From Colocasia esculenta (lineage: Eukaryota; Streptophyta; Magnoliopsida; Alismatales; Araceae), in assembly GCA_014218235.1 (NCBI GenBank), contig CM024760.1, positions 66,094,961 through 66,158,960 on the forward strand: 64,000 nucleotides of DNA, in the 5' to 3' direction. The first letter of the stretch is position 1; each line of letters starts with the position of its first letter. Of the stretch, positions 55,159-64,000 are shown piece after piece. Both the position numbers and the translations under genes were made by a program. The notes beneath the pieces are model-generated. The model had not been told where the DNA came from and did no database searches. It saw only the letters and a list, made by a program, of their open reading frames with translations.

Positions 55159-57613
55159 TCAAACAATGTACAGAATGAGATGGAAATTAAAAAGATAAGT
55201 GAGGACTAAAGCCTCAAAATAATGGTAGAAAGGGCGGATGCCCTTATCGAATATGGAAAGAAGGGAATGGTGGAGAGATGTTGGAGAATCCGGAGGTTCC
55301 GGAGGAATGAGAGGCAAAGGAGGCATGTCACGTGAGGCAGGAGTGGGAGATGTGCCATGTGGGGCATGAATAGGAGGTGTGTCACGTGGGGCACAAAGTA
55401 GAAGGTGAAAACTAAGTGGTGTGCCACGTGGGGCACAAGAGGAGGTGTGCAAATGAGATAATGTGCCAAGTAGGGTATCATAGGGAGAATCCCGTGGGCG
55501 CGGAGAAGAAACACAAGGATGGGCATGATGCCCAATACAAGAGATGAATAAGAGAAAAGATGGTAGTAAAAAGCCTCCCATGGGGAGGGGATGAGGATAA
55601 TCCACAGAGAGGAGCTAAGGAGAATAAAAGATGATTGGAAGAAAGAGGGAGGAGGTGGTCCCCTGGCCTTAAGCCTCGCCTGACATCTCTTCTTCCGCTT
55701 GGGCGATGGCTTCTGGACTCTCATGTACCTTCTCATGTAACGTGCCCAGTAGGCAGATGGTCTAGCTCTTCTCACATAAGTTAATTTACTCTCATTGGAG
55801 GGTGCATTGTTGACATCCCTTGTGATATATTTAAAAGAATTGGTGGAGAGTTCCACTGGTAAAATAAGAGTCAACAACAATGGCATCATGCCTTGGAGAT
55901 TGGAAGTATTCGGCAATATAAGAAACGCTTGCCCTTGGCTTACAGAACTCATCAAATATTTGACCAAGGAGTGTGTAAGGATAACATTGATTTTTGACCC
56001 CTTCACTTGAGTGGGTAGATGAACGACAATGGAGTAAAGGGGAGGGAGATTTTCCCAATGAGCATTTAGATTCATGTGCATGTGGCATCTGGAATGATTG
56101 GCATAAACTCTTGAGTAGGCCTCTTAGCAGCCAATGATAGAGGCGAGGACTTTCTCTCTTCAAATGTGCCCGATATAGAGACAGCAACCGACATGCGTGG
56201 AATATAATCTTGGAACTTGAATGGCATACCCAGTTCTGGGTCTTCCTTCAACTTCTCTTAGTTTTGTTGACTGCATCCATGGCTCGTCAGAATTATGCAC
56301 CCGCTCCGTTGGATAGGGGTATGTGTAGTGGGTAATGGAGTGGAGGTTCTAGTGGTTGTGATAGGTAATGGAATGGAAGGCTTTATGGTCAGTGGAGATT
56401 CAATGGGTATGGTAGGGGGTTCTTGCTCAGGCTCAGCTATCAGTGGTAGTGGAGGTATAATGGTTGGTTCAACAATGGGAGGTGTGATTGGTTCAAGGGT
56501 AATGGCAGTGATGGTTTTAACAGAGGGAGGTTTAACACCAAGAGGTTCTATTGGTGGAGGGGGTTCAACAACAATGGTGAAGGTTGGTTTAACAATGGGA
56601 AGTTTTATTAATGGAGTGGTTGGCTCTACAACAGGTTTGGTTTTTGGTAAGGGTTTAATAATGGGAGGTTTAACAATAATGGGGCGTGGAGATTGGGTGG
56701 CAGACAAATGATGTACGAACATGACATTGGAAGGTTCGTTTGTATAGAACCAAGTGGTTTCATGGATAAGTTCTATATTGACAGTGTCAGCCTAAGTAAG
56801 GGTTGAGGTGAAGGTTGTTGTGCTGGAGGCGGGATTGGCGGAGTAAGCAGCAGGTGCAAGAACATCATATATTGGAGCATCAACAACAATAGGGGCATTA
56901 TTTGGCCCAGATGGAGGGTAGTTAGTCTGAGGATGGATGAGTGGATGCCTGGGTGGCAGCAAGTTGTAATAGGGACGTGCATATGAAGTTGTGGTGTATT
57001 GGTTGGTGGAGTGGCGAGGTGGGTGGTGGATGGCGTCCACTTGTTCATTGTACCTCGGGCTATCTTGCTTGAACAAATTCAAGATTGGAGAATCCAATAA
57101 ATGAGCTTGAATGTATCGGCCTCTCTCATACAATTCATCCACTGTCTCAAGCTTATTCATGGCCAAAATATGCTTGAATCTCAAAGTGACATTTGAAATA
57201 ATCAATTTGACGTGCTCTGACTCCAAAAGTGTATCCATCAACTTACTGGCCATTGCCCTCCATCGGTCAGCAAATTGAACAAAATCCTCGTCAGACCCCA
57301 TCTTCTCGGATCCAAGATCCATGATTGAGAAAGAAGGGCTGGTGCGGTATTTGCATCTCTGAAGGAATCTCCTTTGTACAATGTTGAAGTCATCAGCCTC
57401 TCTTGCCTCTAGGGAGTAGAACCATTCCAACGTAGAGCCGTCTAGAGACCTACAAAATAGATATGCCGGAATTTGGGGATCATATTGCCAATGGGAAGAC
57501 TCATAGAGGAAATATTTGACAGGAAAAGGGGTTGCCCATGCCATTGTACAAGCGGTATGTAGGCATCTCCGAAGGATGGATGTAAAATGCAGGGAGAGTT
57601 GGCATGGCGACAT
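55159..57613 (-). pseudogene. Gypsy-like gag and downstream frame of element K
   Basis: Minus strand. The gag piece (57613-56792) has PAYLFCRSLDGSTLEWFYSL, FVQFADRWRAMASKL, KHILAMNKLETVDELYERGRYI and LDSPILNLFKQ, clearly related to gag of I. The gag N-terminus is present only in another frame (HPSEMPTYRLYNGMGNPF near 57560) and is truncated at about 57613. Next is a Pro/Val/Ile/Thr-rich stretch (56722-56258), then FKFQDYIPRMSVAVSISGTF near 56190, a basic stretch with RRARPSAYWARYMRRYM (near 55760), and a Pro-rich tail ending PLIPPEPPDSP (near 55270). No protease, RT or integrase is seen. Same order as in I, with many frame breaks. Confidence 0.75.
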
Positions 57614-60212
57614 CGGGGTTATGTAGACACCAGATTATGGCTTATAAGTCGAACCATTATTCTTGTTATCTTAGTGAGCCCCTAGTTGGTCATTCACCTT
57701 GAGCCCATCATTAGCCTTGCTTTGAGCCCATAAAAAAGCCCAAATTCACTTTATCCCATCCATTATCCTCTTAAAAGAGTCCATGAGCCTTAAATTCTCA
57801 TTATTCTACTATTTGGTTGGCCAATTTTTAAGAATATTCGATTTCCTTAACGCGACCTATCGTAGCGCCGTGTTAGCACTATCGCGCCCTCGATAGGCAT
57901 CGCGACAGTCCATGCATATGCATGCACGTGGCTTTAGAGTCGTGGCCATCTTGGCTGGAGCGACTCTGGTTGTCGTGCCATTACGACCCGTCGTGACAAC
58001 AGCCATGTACGCTGGCCTCCACAACAACCTCCTATTTATCCTTTCATGGCCTTATCTTCATCTCCAAGCAACCTCCCAACCCCTGGCCGCGGTTTGAGGT
58101 TTTGGGAGACCTTGGGGCCATCTTTGGACTCTCCCCAATGGATTTACTTGAATATTATCCTATTATTTCTATCATTATCTCTCATGGACGGGATTATTAT
58201 CCTCTCTCTCTATATATAAGCAAGGTTCTCCTTCGGAGGAAAGGGAGCCCCATTTTCGCCACGAAGTGCGGCCAAAATTTTCCCTGACTGGGACTTAGCT
58301 CGTGGCTCTCCCATTCCACCCCATTCTCTCCTTTCTTCTCCACTAAGTCATGATGCTTTTTTTCATCCATGGAGCTTGGAGGTGGAGGAGGCAACCCCTG
58401 GAGCTTCTGCATCAACTAAGGACATCACCCAACGCCAGGGAGTCGCCCCATTGGGGCTCTTTCTTCCTCTCTGTCTCCCATTTTCCTTTCATGCATATTT
58501 CTTGCTTTATTAAATAGGACCCATTTCCCATTCCCCTCCCACGTTTTTGTACACCCAAGGGGTTTAAAAATTCCCCAGGTTCGTTCCCTCTATGCTCTCC
58601 CTCTTTACTTCATCTGTGAATAGATATTACACTTAAATATGTTCTAACAGGGTTTTCTTTGTTGTGTTCATCATTTTGGCAGGCGCCCAAGCATCAGTCG
58701 ACGAGGAGCTCTTGTCCTCTGGTCGGCCGGAGGGCAGGAAGAAGGTCCAGCCACATTTCTCTCGCACTGTAGAGAACACAACAGGTACAAGGGTCGCGAC
58801 AAGATAAACGCACCCCGGCTGGGCGTCCCGACACCAGATTCATCGTGGTGGGGAGATCTGTCGCGATCTCAGTGAGTACCCCGTTCTCTTTCCTCTTTCC
58901 TAGCGTAGTTAGCCTACCCATTTCTTAATCATGGCAACTAGCTAGGTGGCGATCACACTTCCTTTCATTTCCTTTCAATCCATGCAACATGTTTTGATTC
59001 CTTAAAAGCATTGCTTGTGTGTTTCGAGGGGTGCACAACCCCATGATTACACCTTTTGGCGATCACGGTGGGACCTTCAGTGCTAGCCTCGTGATTGTTG
59101 CTTGCTTGCCTGCCATGTTGATTTGTTTAAATGTTTTTTAGAACTCTGTTAGATATATATCTGTGTTTTTTCTGTCTTTCTGCATTTGGTTGTGAACGCA
59201 GCGCATCGCGCCGTCGCGATAGTATCGCATCCATGAAAGTGGACGCGACTTGAGGTACGTGTTCATCCTTCCCCCCCATGCACTGTTCCTTCATTGAGGG
59301 TGCGTCCATGTCTGTTACATCCTGTTCTACCATGTATATTCGCATTTACGTTTGTTAGAATCCTGCTAGGGTTCAGAATTTTCTTTTATTTTTTACTGTT
59401 TGTTTTCAGATCTTATCGCGGCGGATCGTGTATCCGCGACCTTGTCGCGCCGGGGTTGGCGGTCGCATCTCCAGGTACGCATTGTGTGTTACTGCTTTTA
59501 ATCTGTGTGTCGGTTTCTGTGTGTTTGGTAAGTCTTGCAGTGTTGTTTATTCTATTCCATGACTGTTTTGCGTCCCAGGATAGTCTGTTTTCTGTTTATT
59601 TGCATGTGATTGTAGGACTCCGCTCTTTATTGCTATCGCGACCAGTTATCCGGTTGCGATAAAGTCGCGATGGATCTGGTCGTCGCGACCTCAACCGAGC
59701 CCTGTCAGTCACTGTTTGTTAGTTTAGGTTAGACATTGCATGCACCTTGGTGCACTTAGGCTCATGCATACACTTCTGATCCGTGTTGATTAGGTCTTCC
59801 TCCTTGGTAGAGTAGACCCTCTTACCTGCGAGCACTCGTGGGCTGACTAGGGCCACCTACCGAGGGCCTCCGTAAGTCCCTGTGGTCGTACACACGTTGT
59901 GGTTCGCCGGGCTGGTTGTACCAGTTGTACCCATAGTTCAGGCCATCTCACGGTGAGTTTGTGTCCCTTTAGTGTCACCGGAGTACTTGAGTTCATACCC
60001 ATTAGGGTCCTTCTTTAGCCAAGTGTAATTCAATTAAATCAATCCATTAAAAGGCTAAGTGATAACCCTAAAACCTTGACGCATATCATATTAACTTGGG
60101 TGTTTGCTTGAGAACTCACTTTCTCATCCCCTTCTTGTGTGTTTGTAACTGTTGTTGCACCCCTTATTTGTATTTTAGTGTACCCTTTTAATTCCCCCAT
60201 TTCTCATCCTCT
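57614..60212 (+). promoter_or_regulatory. LTR/leader region of element I
   Basis: Non-coding, 2.6 kb. A strong TATA box TATATATAAG is at 58211-58220 with a CT run before it. TCGCGAC words are scattered from 57852 to 59690 (ATCGCGCC, GTCGCGATAG, CCGCGACC, GTCGCGCC, AAGTCGCGATGG). A block shared with the Tekay LTRs lies at 59855-59925 (GGCCTCCGTAAGTC and GCTGGTTGTACC). An acceptor-like TTATTTGTATTTTAG ends at 60178, 35 bases before the gag ATG. I could not find the LTR edges or a convincing PBS. Confidence 0.6.
58211..58220 (+). promoter_or_regulatory. TATA box of element I
   Basis: TATATATAAG after a CT-rich run; about 2.0 kb upstream of gag. Confidence 0.65.
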
Positions 60213-61321
60213 TATGGCTCCTTTCCACTTCACATATCCTCCAACCTCTCCTCCTCATGTAGACCCCATGTCTCATGAGTTTATTCCAAATTCGGCCCAC
60301 TCCAGGACCCATCGGGCCGACGAGAGTGCCCGTCCCCAATCTATTCCGTCACCATCCTCTTCTAATGAAGCTGCTGAATTGGAGCACCTCCTACTTGAAA
60401 TGGGCCCTGACCAGGCCCGAGAATTGTTGTCCACCTTTACTCCACGACCTTCTTCCAGGGTGAGCCCAACAGGCCCACGTTGTTCTTCTTATTCTAGATC
60501 CACTCAATTTGTCGCTCCTGGATCGGGCCATCCTTTTGTTCAGCCCACATCATCACAATCGGCTTATTATACTCAATCTGGTCCGGACCTTGGCTCTCAA
60601 GTCCGCTCTCATTCCCAAGCTGGCCCTCGCTACCCACAATCCTCCTCGTCTCAGGACTTCCACTCCGAGTTCGAGTCCATGAAGCGAGAGTTTAGTGACT
60701 TGCGGAGGCAGTTAAATCCCAAACCCTCCTTCAATGATACACTCCCTGATTTCCATGGTCTCCGGATCCCTTCACTTTCTCAGCTCCCTATTTATCGCAA
60801 ATATAGTGGAGCTGGAGACTCTTACATCCATCTGAAGGAGTTCCTTTATGACTCGGTGTCCTACCAACATGATCGCCGCTTATTGGCCTACCTTTTTAGA
60901 CAGTCGCTGGATGGGCCTGCTCTAGAGTGGTTTTATTCTCTGCCTCCCAATGAAGTTGAGAATTTTGAAGTCATCAAGGCCAGATTCATGCAACAATATC
61001 AAGACTGGTTCAGGCCCAAGTATTCAATGGCCGATTTAGCGGCTGAGCAGATGAAGCCTGATGAAGAATTTACAACTTATGCTGACCGGTGGCGTCAAAT
61101 GTCCACACATGCCCAAATGCACATCCCAGAAGAAGAGAAGATCAAGCTCATTATTGCTAATGCAACACCTATGTACCGCCACATCTTGGCTATGAACAAC
61201 ATCACATCCATGCAACAATTATACAGTCATGCTCGCTTTGTTAAAACCCAATTCATTGACTCTCCCATTCCATCCTTATTTGAGGCCCAACAACCCAGTT
61301 ACACATTTCAAGGGCTCACCT
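60213..61321 (+). CDS. Gypsy-like gag of element I (capsid part)
   Basis: The ATG at 60213 is preferred over 60139 because the upstream codons are in a pyrimidine-rich leader with an acceptor-like site. The first ~150 residues are Ser/Pro/Gln-rich. The Retrotrans_gag core follows: FHGLRIPSLSQLPIYRKYSG, HLKEFLYDSVSYQHDRRLLA, YLFRQSLDGPALEWFYSLPP, MADLAAEQMKPDEEFTTYAD, RWRQM, YRHILAMNNITSMQQLYSHA and DSPIPSLFEA. This resembles gag of non-chromovirus gypsy elements (Tat/Ogre side), but I am not sure of the lineage. After about 61320 this frame becomes nonsense; the true continuation is in the next frame (see next entry), so one frameshift lies there. Confidence 0.85.
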
Positions 61322-64000
61322 ATGAGGAGTCCAAACTCATGCCCAAGTTGATGTTATTCACCATCCCACGCCTACCCACTCCATTGACCATTACTCATCC
61401 TCACCACTTCCACCAAGCCAACTCGCACCACTTCCACAAGAACAACCCCCTCACCTGTGCCGCCGCACTACACCATCCAATACTCACCCATTACGACATC
61501 CACTTGGCCCAAAGCGAGCCCATTATCATCCATTGCCTAAGTCCCTCTCTAATATTTTCACGGCCCTGATGTCCATCAATGCATTGCAACTCCCTCCAGA
61601 AAAGCCAAGCAGGGACATGACAGTGGACCGATCAGAATATTGCCCATATCATCGCCATCCGGGGCATATAGTTGCGAACTGTTGCAAATTCCGGGATGTG
61701 GTCTATGATCTAGAGCACAAGATAGATTGGGCTGAAATGCATAGACTCATCCTGCATTGTCAAGAGAAGAGAAGAGCACAAGGTCAGGGGGAGCAGCCCT
61801 CTCCATCACAGGCAGTGGAACAGTCCCCCAAGCAACCAGCAGCACAGTCCAGACAACAAGCACAAGCATCGAGGTAGTCGCCATCTCCCACGGCTCAAGG
61901 CCAGAGGCATTTCTTTACTTACCCTCCAAGTGCATCATCCGCCCCGTCACCACCTCAACAGCCTCCTCCAACAACCCCTGCTCAGGCTATCACCACCACA
62001 CCTACCCTTGATACTGCATTGCACCCTGATGACAAGTTGCCGACTCGATGTATTATGTCGGTGCGCCGTTGGTCATCTTCCCCAACGCCACAAACCATTG
62101 ATCCATCACCTCCCACAAACCCTCCATCCTTACTCCTCACTATCATCTCCATCCCACCACCACTTGCACCTGAGCAAGCCATTACCACCACGCCAAGATT
62201 CGAGCAAGCTCCACTCGCCTCTGAGATAGGGCAAGAGTTTCCTACTCCCAAGCTCAGGGCTGACCTAGCCTCCGAGTTGGAAGAGGATCTCTCTCAGCAC
62301 GTGCTTATCCTTGCCACCATCCAATCACCTCACGTTAAACCCTTCGCATCCAATAAACTCTCCATAGCCACCACACATCCCATCGCCACCACAACCCAAT
62401 GGAGCGGGTGTGCACTACCAGCAGCATGCCTCGAGTCTGCTCATCATGAATAAGACAAGCCAAGTAGGAATGACCCGAACTCAGTCATGCATTTCTCCCT
62501 ACACAACTACATAAGTCGCATGCCAGTTTATGTCCTTGTCTCGGGAACATTTGGGAAGAATGAGATGATTGTCAAGAGGGGTTCCCAAGCATTAGCGCCA
62601 GTCACTCCCAAAGTGAGGACGGTAGCCATTACACTGCTCATTAGAGATGCTACCATTAATGCCCTCATCACCCCTCACTCAGTTATATTGCGAATGGCTG
62701 GTCAAAAGAAGGGAATCTCTACAAATGTTGTGCTATCTCACGATGCTGCCAACGCTGTCATGAATCAGTTTTCACTCAAGGGACAAGAAGTCACGCTACC
62801 CAGGGCATCCAAAGCCCTCAATACCATATTTCAACCCGACCAGGGGCACATTGCTATGCCATTAAGAACACTCAAGGTTTTGCCAAGAGTCCTTTGCAAT
62901 TTGCCTCAACCTGTCAGTTAGTTGGCCATACTAGTGCCACCCATCATACTTCCGGAAGCCTTTCCTCTTCAACCATTAAGGGAGTTGGCCTTTATGTCTG
63001 ACTGTCAGGCTAAGATGCCAAGTCTCAAGTTGCTAGTGCCGCACATCAAATTTTCATGGACTTGCATTATCCACTTGTTAAGGGAAACCCTCTTAGTAAA
63101 GGAGCCTCTTTATGGCATTCCCTCGCAGGTATCTATAGAGGTTGGGCATGCGAATGATGGCCAAGGGGCAAGTACACACATGGCAGTCATGTCAATAGAT
63201 GAGAGAGCCGCGTGGCTACGGAGAAGAGCGAGGCCATCTGCTGCTTGGTCCCGTTATTTAAGAAGGCATGTCAAGATGAAACAATCATATCTATCTGTAA
63301 GAGCAAAGAAACCACGGCACCACAAGAGGACATCTGCCAAGAAGCGAAGGAGGCTGAGATCAAGATTGAAGTTTTACAAGGAAAGTGTCGATCTCCCTAT
63401 CTTGTCACCTTCCGACCTTGATCTTTCGTTGTTGCTCATTCTGGTCAATCTTGTTCCAAGGGGAGACGCCCGATCTCACATTCATGGGCTATTTCCACAT
63501 CTTTCCTCTTCCACTTCGCCAGGGTTTCTAGACCCTCACTTACCTCTTCCACCCGAGCCACTCGATCATCTGTTCGGTCCTCGGAGTATCTTTTCAACCT
63601 CTCCACCCAAGCTGCCCGATCATCTGTTTGGTCCTCGGGATATCTTTTCATCCTCTCCACCCGAGCCGCCAGATCATCTGTTCGGTCCTCAGAGTATCTT
63701 TTCAACCTCTCCACTTGAGCCGCCCGATCATCCATTCGGTCCTCGGGGTATCTTTTCATTCTCTCCACCTAAGCCGCCCGATCCTCCGTTCGGTCCTCAG
63801 GGTATCTTTTCATCCTCTCTACCTGAGCCACCCGATTATCCCCTGGGTTCTCTAGGTTTCTTTCCACATCCACTTGGGTCACCTGACCTTCTTTCTAGTG
63901 CTCAGGATTCCCCTCTTCCTCTTCCACCCGAGCCTCCTACTGTAGGTCGGGTCCACCTACTCCAAGGATGTCTGATCTTGGTCTCGATTCTCCTCCTTCC
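61321..64000 (+). pseudogene. Long frame after gag of element I: zinc region, unknown domain, Pro-rich repeats
   Basis: One frame runs from the gag shift to the window's end with only three stops (TAG 61875-61877, TAA 62451-62453, TAG 62919-62921). Order: HAQVDVIHHPTPTHSIDHY (matches K's gag tail), SNIFTALMSINALQLPPEKP, a zinc-knuckle-like YCPYHRHPGHIVANC (61638-61682), a Pro/Thr-rich part, FSLHNYISRMPVYVLVSGTF (62490-62550, matches K), a middle region of unknown fold, a basic stretch with RRARPSAAWSRYLRRH (63219-63266, matches K), and a Pro-rich tail with five 18-residue repeats. The last stretch (62922-64000) is open beyond the edge. No RT, RNase H or integrase motif. Function unknown; conservation of the order in K argues that it is real. 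Confidence 0.72.
63549..63872 (+). repeat. 54-bp coding tandem repeat (five units and a decayed sixth)
   Basis: Units start at 63549, 63603, 63657, 63711 and 63765; a degenerate one starts at 63819. Each is exactly 18 codons, pattern P-P-E/K-P-P-D-H-x-F-G-P-x-x-I-F-S-x-S. Differences fall largely in a way that keeps the frame. The opposite strand also reads as a charged repeat, but the plus frame is supported by the neighbouring domains shared with K. Confidence 0.9.

Noticed and set aside
55206..56081. 291-codon minus ORF with many hydrophobic runs, resembling a membrane protein
   Set aside because: Only parts of it match the frame shared with element I (the RRARPSA stretch). The hydrophobic end is the alternative frame of a Pro-rich region. 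Not evidence of a transporter.
58830..58855. Possible PBS (minus strand CTGGTGTCGGGACGCC), with a similar CTGGTGTC near 57630
   Set aside because: Wrong strand for element I, no LTR end next to it, and I could not match it to a tRNA with confidence.
63445..63768. Minus-strand ORF with charged coiled-coil repeats (RMKRYPEDRMDDRAA type)
   Set aside because: It is the mirror of the 54-bp repeat. The plus frame joins domains shared with element K and stays open for over 1 kb, so the minus frame is a shadow.
1..64000. Host genes, tRNA or rRNA genes
   Set aside because: All coding stretches with recognisable motifs belong to transposable elements; no cloverleaf or rRNA core motif was noticed, though a dedicated scan was not possible.

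Overview
This window is a nest of plant LTR retrotransposons. I see no host gene, tRNA, rRNA, CRISPR array or bacterial feature. The coding content consists of Ty1/copia polyproteins of Sirevirus type, Ty3/gypsy polyproteins of chromovirus type with a Tekay/Del-like C-terminus, a second gypsy-like gag family, and one LINE ORF1. Primer binding sites match plant initiator tRNA-Met (TGGTATCAGAGC and variants). Together these point to an angiosperm with a large, repeat-rich genome. The species cannot be named from this sequence.

Layout, left to right. (1) 1-6736: Sirevirus A on the minus strand. It has the start of an extra ORF after pol, a nearly intact gag-pol with one frameshift, a PBS and a 2.06-kb LTR full of tandem repeats; its other LTR is left of the window. 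(2) 6737-11303: Sirevirus B on the plus strand. A interrupts its 5' LTR. Inside it carries only a gag remnant and no pol. (3) 11304-20110: a Tekay-like gypsy array on the minus strand, arranged internal region-LTR-internal region, with one 2.85-kb LTR shared by two truncated copies. (4) 20111-33255: the 3' half of Sirevirus C on the plus strand (end of pol, a long extra ORF, 3' LTR). Its LTR is split by an ORF1-only LINE with a 14-bp target duplication and by a 3.6-kb solo Tekay LTR (H) with a 5-bp duplication. (5) 33256-54275: Sirevirus F on the plus strand, decayed, split after pol by G (40308-51438). G is a gag-only Tekay-type element on the minus strand, and its gag is itself split by solo LTR J (3.3 kb, 5-bp duplication). 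(6) 54276-64000: two related gypsy-like gag elements back to back, K (minus) and I (plus). In both, gag is followed by a conserved reading frame of unknown function where protease and RT would normally lie.

Order of events that the sequence supports: A inserted into B; B inserted into the Tekay array; the LINE and H inserted into the LTR of C; J into G; G into F. C abuts F at an LTR end, which is either an insertion or a recombination. The C/Tekay junction at 20110/20111 joins two element interiors, so it is a deletion or recombination scar.

The regulatory sequence is the most interesting part. Every LTR family here has its own cluster of short CpG-centred words arranged as inverted and direct repeats: ATCGATTT/AACGATTT in A-C, GTCGACAC in F, TCGCGAC or GGCGACA in the gypsy elements, TTGGCGTCAA in J. 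In A and F the same words recur inside the element. In addition, two gypsy lineages share a leader block containing GTAAGT in sense orientation, with a pyrimidine-rich YAG just before gag. This suggests a leader intron; in the Tekay-type elements it would span the primer binding site. These are the main leads; none is proven by sequence alone.
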